Counted from the stretch's first letter, positions 9,766 to 18,188 are shown. The stretch is 32,656 nt of DNA from Alphaproteobacteria bacterium (GCA_030830305.1 JAURNI010000025.1:1-32656), one strand, 5' to 3'. Notes: a model not told the origin generated them from the sequence alone. Made by a program: numbers and translations.

Positions 9766-10098
9766 TTAAATCACCCTTTTTCCATACCAGTTAAAGTTAT
9801 GTTGTAGTAAATATGATGTACAGTATCTATAAGCATCATTCCAAGCAAGGCTATATTCCGTACTGCTAATCGTCAACTCTTCATTTTTCGTGAACTCAAA
9901 AAAATTTTTATAAAGATGATTCGCTGTTGCTCCACCGGCGGTTTCACAACCATCTTGCCAACCTTTGATATACTCCGGTGAGTAATCCATTTCCCCGTTT
10001 GGTTTTGCAGGAGGGTGATCAAACATCCATCTTTTCCATATTGGAACATTTTTGTCACATGCTGCAAAAAGCAAAAATAATAAAATAAAGTATTTCAT
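9766..10098 (-). CDS. Small lipoprotein, tandem paralog C
   Basis: Lipobox LFAAC with Asp at +2; YSPEYIKGWQDGCETA...YSLAWNDAYRYCTSYL. Confidence 0.8.
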   Translation of the reverse strand: MKYFILLFLLFAACDKNVPIWKRWMFDHPPAKPNGEMDYSPEYIKGWQDGCETAGGATANHLYKNFFEFTKNEELTISSTEYSLAWNDAYRYCTSYLLQHNFNWYGKRVI

Positions 10099-10418
10099 AC
10101 AGTGTTCATTAACAAAGAAAACATATGATAAACGCAGTAGTTGTAAGCATCATTCCATGCGGTTTTGTATCTTTCATTTTCATTCCAAAGTTGCCCATTA
10201 ATGTAGTATCTGTGAGTTCCGGTCATTAAATTTGCTGTTGTATTTACCCCGGAAAGTCCAGATTCACACCCGTGTTGCCAACCAAGTCTGAATTGCGGTG
10301 TTCCAGGTGGCGGATTAATATTTAACGAAAAAGGCCTTGTTGGTGTAATATACCTACCATTCAAAACTGTGCAGGAATTCATTAAACCCAAAATTAACAT
10401 AAATCTTATAAAAAACAT
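10095..10418 (-). CDS. Small lipoprotein, tandem paralog D
   Basis: Lipobox LMNSC; GTPQFRLGWQHGCESG...YKTAWNDAYNYCVYHM; 4-nt overlap with C. Confidence 0.8.
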   Translation of the reverse strand: MFFIRFMLILGLMNSCTVLNGRYITPTRPFSLNINPPPGTPQFRLGWQHGCESGLSGVNTTANLMTGTHRYYINGQLWNENERYKTAWNDAYNYCVYHMFSLLMNTV

Positions 10419-10424
10419 AATACA

Positions 10425-10757
10425 TTAAAAACCAATAACAGAGTTGGCTGCCGTTCCACAATAGCTAAAACCATCACCATAACCTTTTTTATATTGTGCA
10501 TCGGCAAGTGCTCTGTCTGAATTATAATATTGTCCATATCCTGTTGCTCTTATTTCATGAAGCCTATGTGCACCGTATCCGCTTAAACCCATGCCGTCGT
10601 TGCATCCGCCACGAAAACCCGAACTGTATGAGTTATCATCTTGCGGAATATTTTTTTTAAAATGCCAGATTCGTGGAGTGTACCATTTCCATCTACCGTC
10701 CTCTCCGGTAAGACTGCATGCTGAAAGCAATATTATTATTAATAAAATTTTTATCAT
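10425..10757 (-). CDS. Small lipoprotein, tandem paralog E (promoter-proximal, most divergent)
   Basis: Lipobox LLSAC; YSSGFRGGCNDGMG...YKKGYGDGFSYCGTA. Confidence 0.8.
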   Translation of the reverse strand: MIKILLIIILLSACSLTGEDGRWKWYTPRIWHFKKNIPQDDNSYSSGFRGGCNDGMGLSGYGAHRLHEIRATGYGQYYNSDRALADAQYKKGYGDGFSYCGTAANSVIGF

Positions 10758-10779
10758 TTGACATGTACTATATCAATAT

Positions 10780-10808
10780 ATTATAGCACATTTTTTTGGC
10801 TGTGTCAA
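10780..10808 (-). promoter_or_regulatory. Perfect sigma70-type promoter for the lipoprotein operon
   Basis: Minus strand: TTGACA (10808-10803), 17-nt spacer CAGCCAAAAAAATGTGC, TATAAT (10785-10780); first ATG at 10757. Confidence 0.85.
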
Positions 10809-10819
10809 TATTTATGGAG

Positions 10820-11614
10820 TTACACTACAAACGGTGCAAGACCTTTTGAATGCTCCATTGTTTGAGATTTGCGAATGAAATCAATAATCATTTGTGTAAA
10901 GTGTCCGTTACCAACGGCATTAATTTTATTTTCAATTGCATCTTCTTTTTCTAAAATTTCAAAACACCTTGTGATTTCCTGAATATTTTCTTTTGTAAAG
11001 CCTTTGCGTTTTAGTCCAATAATGTTTACGCCACGAATACCTGCATAAACGGAATTTGTACATGGTGTTACCAATGCAAATGGAATGATATTTTCTTTTA
11101 CACCAACCATTCCGCCAACCATTGAATATGAACCAATTCTTACGAACTGATGTACTGCGGAATTTCCACCAATAATAACATAATCTTCAACAACAACATG
11201 TCCACCAAGAGGAACATTGTTTGCAATTGTACAATTATTACCGATTGTGGCATCGTGTCCAACATGGGAGGATATCATTAACATGTTGTTATTACCGATT
11301 TTTGTAAGACCCCCGCCGTGTTTTGTTCCGGGGTTGATTGTAACATACTCACGAATAATGTTGTTGTTGCCAATTTCAAGGTATGTTACTTCATTGTGGA
11401 ATTTGTAATCTTGTGGTTTGGAACCAATAGATGCAAATGGGAAAATTTCGCAATTTTCACCAATAGTTGTATTTCCTTCAATGCAAACATGTGAATGTAA
11501 AACAGTATTTTTACCAATAAAAACATTTCCTTTTAAAATGCAATATGGACCAATATGAACGCCTTCTGCAAGTTTAACGCTGTTTTCTATAATTGCAGTA
11601 TTGTGAATTTCCAT
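10820..11614 (-). CDS. lpxA: Acyl-ACP--UDP-N-acetylglucosamine O-acyltransferase
   Basis: 264 aa; left-handed beta-helix hexapeptides; NNVPLGGHVVVEDYVIIGGNSAVHQFVRIGSYSMVGG; C-terminal helical domain. Confidence 0.95.
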   Translation of the reverse strand: MEIHNTAIIENSVKLAEGVHIGPYCILKGNVFIGKNTVLHSHVCIEGNTTIGENCEIFPFASIGSKPQDYKFHNEVTYLEIGNNNIIREYVTINPGTKHGGGLTKIGNNNMLMISSHVGHDATIGNNCTIANNVPLGGHVVVEDYVIIGGNSAVHQFVRIGSYSMVGGMVGVKENIIPFALVTPCTNSVYAGIRGVNIIGLKRKGFTKENIQEITRCFEILEKEDAIENKINAVGNGHFTQMIIDFIRKSQTMEHSKGLAPFVV

Positions 11615-11651
11615 AATCTTTTTTAGATATGCTAAAAATTTGTTTGGAAAA

Positions 11652-11688
11652 TGTCAAGATTATTCATTAATAGGTAATAATCTTGACA
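11652..11688. promoter_or_regulatory. 13-bp perfect inverted repeat with an 11-nt loop (operator or terminator-like)
   Basis: tgtcaagattatt (11652-11664) / aataatcttgaca (11676-11688), between the end of the RHH-like gene and the start of lpxA. Confidence 0.6.
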
Positions 11689-11701
11689 AACATTCCTTGT
11701 G

Positions 11702-12094
11702 TTATATGAATATTTTATGACGAATGTATTCTGATAGGGTATAAAACTTATGTTTGCGTTGTTCAGATTTCAGCAAAATGATGTCGTTTTCTGTGAAGCA
11801 TATGACGACTCTTTTGGTAATTTGTAATTGAGGTCTTCCGTATTTTTTGGTGTTTATTGTGTGTTCCTGTGGTTTTTCTTTGGTTTTTGTTGAAGTGGTG
11901 GTTTTGTTAAATTTTGCTTTTTCTTGTTGAAATTGCTGGTATTCTTTTAGGAGTTCTTCTCTTTGTTTGTTTAATTGTTCTTCTTTTTCTTGAATTGCTT
12001 CGTACTTTTCGTTGGCGTCTTTTGCAGTTTCTTGAATGCTTTTTTTTAAATCTTTGAGCTGTTTTTCTTTGGTTTCGTATGTTTCGTGTGTCAT
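11702..12094 (-). CDS. Coiled-coil protein with C-terminal ribbon-helix-helix-like domain (MobC-like?)
   Basis: 130 aa; charged heptad-like N-terminal ~70 aa, then KRVVICFTENDIILLKSEQRKHKFYTLSEYIRHKIF, resembling RHH DNA-binding domains of MobC/relaxosome-type proteins. Weak homology call. Confidence 0.5.
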   Translation of the reverse strand: MTHETYETKEKQLKDLKKSIQETAKDANEKYEAIQEKEEQLNKQREELLKEYQQFQQEKAKFNKTTTSTKTKEKPQEHTINTKKYGRPQLQITKRVVICFTENDIILLKSEQRKHKFYTLSEYIRHKIFI

Positions 12095-12201
12095 GGTGGT
12101 GGTAAAAAATTGTTTTTATATGTTGTTTGTGTATGGTGTGTTTTGTTTAAGGAAGCATATTTTAAAATTTTTTACGAATAAAAAAATGGTAAAATTTGAT
12201 T

Positions 12202-12275
12202 AAAAATTTGTGTGAAAAATATGCAAATATGTGAAAAATTTGTGTGCGGAAGTGTAATAATATGCACAAATTTTT
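12202..12275. repeat. Iterated AAAAATTTGTG boxes (two direct, one inverted)
   Basis: aaaaatttgtgtg at 12202-12214 and 12234-12246; inverted cacaaattttt at 12265-12275; starts 31-32 nt apart. Confidence 0.6.
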
Positions 12276-12300
12276 ACAATCCAATTTCCAACAAAAACAG

Positions 12301-12329
12301 TTGACATTACTAAAATTGCTAAATATTTT
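12301..12329 (+). promoter_or_regulatory. Putative sigma70 promoter upstream of the biotin carboxylase gene
   Basis: TTGACA 12301-12306, 17-nt spacer, TATTTT 12324-12329; ATG at 12352. Confidence 0.5.
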
Positions 12330-12351
12330 TGTGCAAAATTGAGTATATTTC

Positions 12352-14361
12352 ATGAAAAAAATTTCAAAAATACTTATTGCTAATCGTGGAGAAATAGCCG
12401 TTCGTGCAATTAAAACATGTAAAAAACTTGGAATTAAAACAGTTGCAGTATATTCCGATGTTGATGCATCTTTCCCATTTGTCAGACTTTCCGATGAAAA
12501 TTATCACATTGGTTTGCCTATTGCTAAAGATAGCTACCTTAATATTGATAAAATCATTTCAGTTGCAAAACAATCTGGTGCAGATGCTGTATACCCGGGA
12601 TACGGTTTTCTTTCCGAAAATGCAGAATTTATTGCATCATTAAATAAAGAAGGAATTGGTTTTGTTGGTCCAAATGCACAAGCTGTGCGTGCAATGGGGG
12701 ATAAAATCACCTCAAAAAATATTGCAAAAAAAGCGGGTGTTAATACAATTCCCGGATGTCAGGATGTCATTAAAGATGCTGATCATGCCATAAAAGTTGC
12801 AAATGAAATAGGGTATCCTGTAATTTTAAAAGCATCTGCAGGTGGCGGTGGAAAGGGTATTAGAGTTGTATATCATGAAAATGAAGTTGCGCGTGCGTTT
12901 TCATCTGTTACAAATGAAGGTGAAAAATCTTTTGGTGACGGTAGAATATTTATTGAAAAATTTATTGAAAACCCAAGACATATTGAAATTCAAATTATTG
13001 CAGATAAACACGGCAATGTTGTGTGTTTAGGTGAAAGAGAATGTTCAATTCAACGAAATAATCAAAAAGTTTTGGAGGAAGCCCCAAGTTCTTTTATGAT
13101 ACCTCAAGTACGTGAAGAAATGTATAAACAGTCAATCAAGCTTGCAAAAGAAGTAGGGTACGATTCTGCCGGAACATTGGAATTTATTATGGATGCAAAC
13201 CATAATTTCTACTTTTTGGAAATGAATACTCGTCTTCAGGTTGAACACCCTGTTACAGAATACATTACGGGTCTTGATCTTATTGAGCAAATGATATTTT
13301 CTGCTGAAGGACGTAAACTTGAATTTACACAAGAGGATATCAAGCTTGATGGGTGGGCGATAGAATCTCGTATATGTGCAGAGGATCCTTCAAAAAACTT
13401 TCTGCCGTCAATTGGTAGAATTTCTACATATATTACACCAAAAGAAACAACAAATATTAGAATTGACAGTGGAATTCGTGAGGGGCTTTCCATTACACCT
13501 TACTATGACTCCATGATTGCAAAACTTATTACATATGGTAAAACCAGAGAAGAAGCCCGACTTAAAATGATTGAAGCGTTAAATCAGTTTATTATTGACG
13601 GACTTGATAACAACATAACATTTCTACAATCAATTTATGTAAATCCGAAATTCATTTCTGGGGATATTTCAACCGCATTTATTAAAAATGAATACAAAAA
13701 CGGTTTTACTGGCACAGGAGAATTAACCCCTGAAATTACAAAACTTTTTGGTTTTGCATCTTGCATAGTTCACTTGGAAAATAATCGCAAGCTTGAAGGT
13801 CTTTCTGAGAAAATCTTTCAAACAAAGCAAACTAGAACAACAATCACAAATTTTATCATGTTTATTGATGATTCTCGTGTGTCTGTAAAGCTGCTTTCAC
13901 AAGATGGTACTCGCTTGCATGTTGAAATTGATAATCAAAAATACGAATTCACATATTCATATAAAATTGGTTCAAGGTTAATGAAGATATATTTAGATGA
14001 CCTCTATTATATCAAAATTAAAAACAAAAAATCCAGTTTTACTTTGGAATATAACGGTGTAAAAAAAGAGGTTATCTTGCGTAACGCAAGAACTGCCGCT
14101 CTTTATGAAATTTGCGTGAATAATAAAACCGACAGCTCATTTCAAAAAGATTTTGAATGTCCACTTACAGGGCTTGTTGTTGGAGTGCATGTTAATGAGG
14201 GAGATGTTGTAAAATCAGGAACATTACTTATGACTATTGAGGCCATGAAAATGGAAAACGCTTTCTATGCAGAATTTGATGCTGTTGTTGAAAAAATTCT
14301 TGTTAAGCCAACGCAAACTGTTAATATGGGTGAAGTTTTGTTACAATTTAAACCACTCTAG
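12352..14361 (+). CDS. pccA: Acetyl/propionyl-CoA carboxylase biotin carboxylase subunit with fused BCCP domain
   Basis: 669 aa; KILIANRGEIAVRAIKTCKKLGI, ASAGGGGKGIR, EMNTRLQVEHPVTE, C-terminal biotinyl site EAMKMEN. Confidence 0.85.
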   Translation: MKKISKILIANRGEIAVRAIKTCKKLGIKTVAVYSDVDASFPFVRLSDENYHIGLPIAKDSYLNIDKIISVAKQSGADAVYPGYGFLSENAEFIASLNKEGIGFVGPNAQAVRAMGDKITSKNIAKKAGVNTIPGCQDVIKDADHAIKVANEIGYPVILKASAGGGGKGIRVVYHENEVARAFSSVTNEGEKSFGDGRIFIEKFIENPRHIEIQIIADKHGNVVCLGERECSIQRNNQKVLEEAPSSFMIPQVREEMYKQSIKLAKEVGYDSAGTLEFIMDANHNFYFLEMNTRLQVEHPVTEYITGLDLIEQMIFSAEGRKLEFTQEDIKLDGWAIESRICAEDPSKNFLPSIGRISTYITPKETTNIRIDSGIREGLSITPYYDSMIAKLITYGKTREEARLKMIEALNQFIIDGLDNNITFLQSIYVNPKFISGDISTAFIKNEYKNGFTGTGELTPEITKLFGFASCIVHLENNRKLEGLSEKIFQTKQTRTTITNFIMFIDDSRVSVKLLSQDGTRLHVEIDNQKYEFTYSYKIGSRLMKIYLDDLYYIKIKNKKSSFTLEYNGVKKEVILRNARTAALYEICVNNKTDSSFQKDFECPLTGLVVGVHVNEGDVVKSGTLLMTIEAMKMENAFYAEFDAVVEKILVKPTQTVNMGEVLLQFKPL

Positions 14362-14434
14362 AGGGTGAAGTCCAATTAATACTTGACATTTAATTTTCCT
14401 TACGTTAACAAGCAACCAATGTAAGCTGTTTTTT

Positions 14435-15004
14435 ATGCAACAAAATCCATTTAGAAGTCTTAAGCAACAGGTTGAAAAACAAGAATTACCAGCAGAAGAG
14501 ATGAGGGCACGGTTTGAGACATTCATTACAAACCGTAAAAGGGTTACACGCCTTGCTTTTGTTCAGTCTTTATTTTTATATCAACAATTAAAGGATAACG
14601 GTGAAATAGAAGGTAAAACTCCGCAAACAATCGGGCGTTATATTCTTAGTACAATGGTGTATTTTTATAAAGCAATTTTTTATGCAGACCGTTACGGTAC
14701 TACGCGTAAAACACAAAAACTGGACGAAAAATTCCTGCATTCTGTTATACAGAACACAATTGAGTCCATGCCGGCAATTGATACAACAATCCAAAGATTC
14801 CTAAAAACTCCTTGGAAGATCGAAACACTGGACAATACCGTTGCTGCCATTCTTCGTGCTGGAACATACGAATTGCTTTTTAACGCAAAAGTTGAATCAA
14901 AAATTGTAACAAGTGAATACACAAACTTAACGCATGCATTTTTTGATGGTCCTGAAATTGGTTTTGTTAATGCAATATTGGATAAAATCTCTCATAATCT
15001 ATAA
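14435..15004 (+). CDS. nusB: Transcription antitermination factor NusB
   Basis: 189 aa; RLAFVQSLFLYQQ ... VAAILRAGTYELLFNAKVESKIVTSEYTNLTHAFF...GFVNAILDKI. Confidence 0.85.
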   Translation: MQQNPFRSLKQQVEKQELPAEEMRARFETFITNRKRVTRLAFVQSLFLYQQLKDNGEIEGKTPQTIGRYILSTMVYFYKAIFYADRYGTTRKTQKLDEKFLHSVIQNTIESMPAIDTTIQRFLKTPWKIETLDNTVAAILRAGTYELLFNAKVESKIVTSEYTNLTHAFFDGPEIGFVNAILDKISHNL

Positions 15005-15005
15005 G

Positions 15006-15797
15006 ATGATTTTGTTTTTTTTGTTACTTAGTTCTATTGTATATGCACAACAAGTACAGTATAACGAGGGTGGTTTTTATACCGAAGAAATAAGAAACGA
15101 CTCGGCAGTTATTATTCGTGAACCTTATGGTTTTAATAGATTATACAAAAACGAAGAACCGTTACAAGTACGGCAGCAAATTAATACACATTCTCAATCT
15201 TTTTTAATACACGCTGCACTTGGTGCACATTACATTCATAGTCCGTCTAAGAATTATACAGATGGTGGAATTGAAACAAATTTAATTTCCAAATCTTATA
15301 CTCATGCAATTGCGCCAATTGGAGCAGAAGTAATGTTACCGATTTCCAATCGATTTCATTTTTTTTTAGGTGGAAGCTATTATTTTAATCCGTTTTCAAA
15401 TAGTTCAGATCTTGCAAGCACAGGAGTTCAAGTTTTTAATGCAAAAACAAAATATCTTCTTTATGGTAAGGCTTCATATTCATTTACGGATATTTTTTCT
15501 TTATATATTATTGGTGGTATGAGTGGTATGGAAATATCAGTTTATAACGACATCACAAACGCATTAATTGCAACATCACAAGTAAGTGTTCCATCAATGG
15601 GTTTTGGATTTTCCTGGCATACATCAAAAAATGTTTCAATGTTTATTGATGGCATATATTCACCAATCGGTGTTATTGAAACAGGATATAAAGGTACTGA
15701 CTCAAGAATCATTGCAATTTCACAACGAAAATATAATTCTTTTCAAGGCAGGATAGGCTTAATGCTTAATTTTTCCAATTTGATAAAGACAAGATGA
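15006..15797 (+). CDS. Outer-membrane beta-barrel-like protein
   Basis: Likely start ATG 15006 with signal peptide MILFFLLLSSIVYA; alternating aromatic beta-strands (GAEVMLPISNRFHFFLGGSYYF; KASYSFTDIFSLYIIGGMSG; GRIGLMLNF). Confidence 0.6.
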   Translation: MILFFLLLSSIVYAQQVQYNEGGFYTEEIRNDSAVIIREPYGFNRLYKNEEPLQVRQQINTHSQSFLIHAALGAHYIHSPSKNYTDGGIETNLISKSYTHAIAPIGAEVMLPISNRFHFFLGGSYYFNPFSNSSDLASTGVQVFNAKTKYLLYGKASYSFTDIFSLYIIGGMSGMEISVYNDITNALIATSQVSVPSMGFGFSWHTSKNVSMFIDGIYSPIGVIETGYKGTDSRIIAISQRKYNSFQGRIGLMLNFSNLIKTR

Positions 15798-16762
15798 ATG
15801 AAATAATAAAACTTCAGAATACATTCTATCCAACACCATTGCTTGAAATTCAAATAATTTATAAAGAAAAAAAGTATATAATTTATGGTAAATATGAGGC
15901 TATCGGTTTCTCAGGATCTATAAAAGGAAGAATGATTCTTCATGCAATAAAAAAAGCTTACGAAAATGGCATGCTTAAAAAAGGTGATACTATTATCGAA
16001 GTAACATCCGGTAATACCGGAATTGCTATTGCAACAATCGGAGCAAAATTAGGACATCCCGTGGAAATTATTATGCCTGATTGGCTAAGCCCCGAAAGAT
16101 ATACAATGATGGAAATCCTCGGTGCAAAAATCACAAAAGTTTCAAGGTGTAACGGTGGCTTTTTCAAGTCTCTTGAAATTGCAAAAGAAAGGGCATTAAA
16201 AGGAGGTTTTTATTTTATGCAATTTGAGAACAAATACAATACCGATGCTCATTACCAAACAACCGCACCTGAAATATTTTCCGTTCTTAGAGAAAAGAAT
16301 AAATCTTTACCATCAGCATTTATTGCAGGAATGGGTAGTGGTGGAACGGTGATGGGTGTGAAACAATATTGTGTTGAAAATAATATTCAATGTTCATGCA
16401 ATCCGCTTGAACCTGCAAGTTCACCGATTTTAACAGGTGAAGGTGGAAAACTTCATAAAATTCAAGGAATTAACGATAACTTTATTCCAAAAATATTTGA
16501 TATTTCATTTGTTGATGAACCGGTATCTGTGGAAGATGACCATGCAATTTTTGTTGCTCAAGAAATTAACAAAAAAGGTTTTTCTGTTGGTATTTCAAGT
16601 GGAGCAAATTTATTTGGTACAGTCAAAGTTTTAGAAAAAAACCAAAAAGAAATTGGTGTAACAATCCTTTGTGATTCCTCCTTATTATACCTTTCAACAG
16701 ACATTACCAAGGTAATCGACCCAATACCAAATTTTGAAATTATCTCAATTAATCCTGTTTAA
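15794..16762 (+). CDS. Cysteine synthase / PLP-dependent beta-replacing enzyme family
   Basis: 322 aa; GFSGSIKGR (catalytic-Lys region), EVTSGNTGIAIA, GMGSGGTVMGVKQY, HKIQGINDNFIPKIFD, GISSGANLFG. Confidence 0.8.
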   Translation: MNEIIKLQNTFYPTPLLEIQIIYKEKKYIIYGKYEAIGFSGSIKGRMILHAIKKAYENGMLKKGDTIIEVTSGNTGIAIATIGAKLGHPVEIIMPDWLSPERYTMMEILGAKITKVSRCNGGFFKSLEIAKERALKGGFYFMQFENKYNTDAHYQTTAPEIFSVLREKNKSLPSAFIAGMGSGGTVMGVKQYCVENNIQCSCNPLEPASSPILTGEGGKLHKIQGINDNFIPKIFDISFVDEPVSVEDDHAIFVAQEINKKGFSVGISSGANLFGTVKVLEKNQKEIGVTILCDSSLLYLSTDITKVIDPIPNFEIISINPV

Positions 16763-18159
16763 GAACTTGCTTTCACAGTTGCTGCAATTTTTTGAACACA
16801 TTCCTCATATTCTTTTTCAGGAATTGAGTCATATACTACTCCTGCACCAACTTGGGTATAAAGCATTCCGTTTTGTATTAAACTTGAACGAAGAACTATA
16901 CATGTTTGTAAAATACCGGAAGAGATATACCCAACTGTACCTGCGTAAAAATCTCTGCTAACGGTTTCAAGTTCAGAAATTATCTGCATTGCACGAATTT
17001 TTGGTGCACCGGAAAGCGTTCCTGCGGGCAAACCTGATTTTAAAACATCAACCATGGAGACGCTGTTGCTTTTTTTACCCTTAACCGTTGAACTTATGTG
17101 CATAACATGTGAATATTTTTCAATTTCCATTTGTTTTTCAACATAAACCTCGCTACCTACTCTGCCGACATCATTTCTACCAAGGTCAAGCAACATTAAG
17201 TGCTCTGCAATTTCTTTTTGATTCCCAAGCAGAGCTTTTGCATTTTCCTCATCTTCTTCTTCGTTTATACCTCTTTTAATTGTTCCAGCAAGTGGGCGAA
17301 GTGTAATTTCATTATTTTTACAGTTTATAAGAATTTCCGGGCTTGCTCCGATTAAATTAAATCTTTCTCCATTTTCAATGGTAGAAAAATAGAACATATA
17401 AGGTGAAGGGTTTATTTCTTTTAGATTTTGGTAAAAATCCAGAGGATGCTTTGTGTAAGTTTTATAAAATCTAATAGAAGGTACAATTTGGAAAATATCA
17501 CCTTTTTTAATATATTCAATAGATTTTTCAACCATTTTACAGTAGTCTTCTTTTGTGGTATTAGAATAAAACCCCACATTTTCATGAAAATGTGGGGTTT
17601 GATGTTTTGTGTTTTCAAGTGGTATGTGCGAAACCTGCTCCTTAATTGCATTTTTAATGAACGTATAAATTTCTTCAATATTATGCGTTTCACCTTCATT
17701 GTAAATTGATGCAATACTAACAACGCTGTTGTTGTTATCAATAATAATTAAATTTTTTGGAAGAAACATGAAGCCATCAGGAATTAGTTGTGAATTACCA
17801 CAGTTAATTGATGGTTCAATTTCTCTTACAGCATTATATGAAATATAACCAAATAATGCACCGACCATTGGGAAATCAGGATTTATTAAATACGAAATTT
17901 CTTTAATTATGTATTCTAAATTTTTTAGGGTTTGTGAACCGGATATTTCAAAGTGAGAATCAAATGCAAAAATTGAATATTGACCCCTTTTTTCTGAATG
18001 TACTGCTGATTCCAAAAAACAGAAAGTCCTGCCTTGTTTTTCAAGATGAGGAATTATCTTGCATGGAATTTCTTCAATAATGCATGGGAAGTCCTGATAT
18101 TTATAACTTATAGTTTTTACTTGAAATTGTTTGAAATTTAAAGATTCCATTTTATTCAA
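16759..18159 (-). CDS. trpE: Anthranilate synthase component I
   Basis: 466 aa; FLESAV (LLES-like feedback element), SNTTKEDYCKMVEKSIEYIKKGDIFQIV, NPSPYMFYF, LRPLAGTIKRG, LDLGRNDVGRV, LPAGTLSGAPKIRAMQII. Confidence 0.85.
   Translation of the reverse strand: MNKMESLNFKQFQVKTISYKYQDFPCIIEEIPCKIIPHLEKQGRTFCFLESAVHSEKRGQYSIFAFDSHFEISGSQTLKNLEYIIKEISYLINPDFPMVGALFGYISYNAVREIEPSINCGNSQLIPDGFMFLPKNLIIIDNNNSVVSIASIYNEGETHNIEEIYTFIKNAIKEQVSHIPLENTKHQTPHFHENVGFYSNTTKEDYCKMVEKSIEYIKKGDIFQIVPSIRFYKTYTKHPLDFYQNLKEINPSPYMFYFSTIENGERFNLIGASPEILINCKNNEITLRPLAGTIKRGINEEEDEENAKALLGNQKEIAEHLMLLDLGRNDVGRVGSEVYVEKQMEIEKYSHVMHISSTVKGKKSNSVSMVDVLKSGLPAGTLSGAPKIRAMQIISELETVSRDFYAGTVGYISSGILQTCIVLRSSLIQNGMLYTQVGAGVVYDSIPEKEYEECVQKIAATVKASS
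17569..17600. repeat. Perfect 32-bp palindrome within trpE
   Basis: aaaccccacattttcatgaaaatgtggggttt equals its own reverse complement; in-frame in TrpE as ..QTPHFHENVGF.. Confidence 0.95.
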
Positions 18160-18188
18160 AGAATATATAGGTCAATTTTCAAATTATA

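Noticed and set aside
17421-17741. Opposing ORFs over trpE that share the peptide KPHIFMKMWG on both strands
   Set aside because: The shared peptide is a by-product of the 32-bp palindrome; neither ORF is a credible gene.
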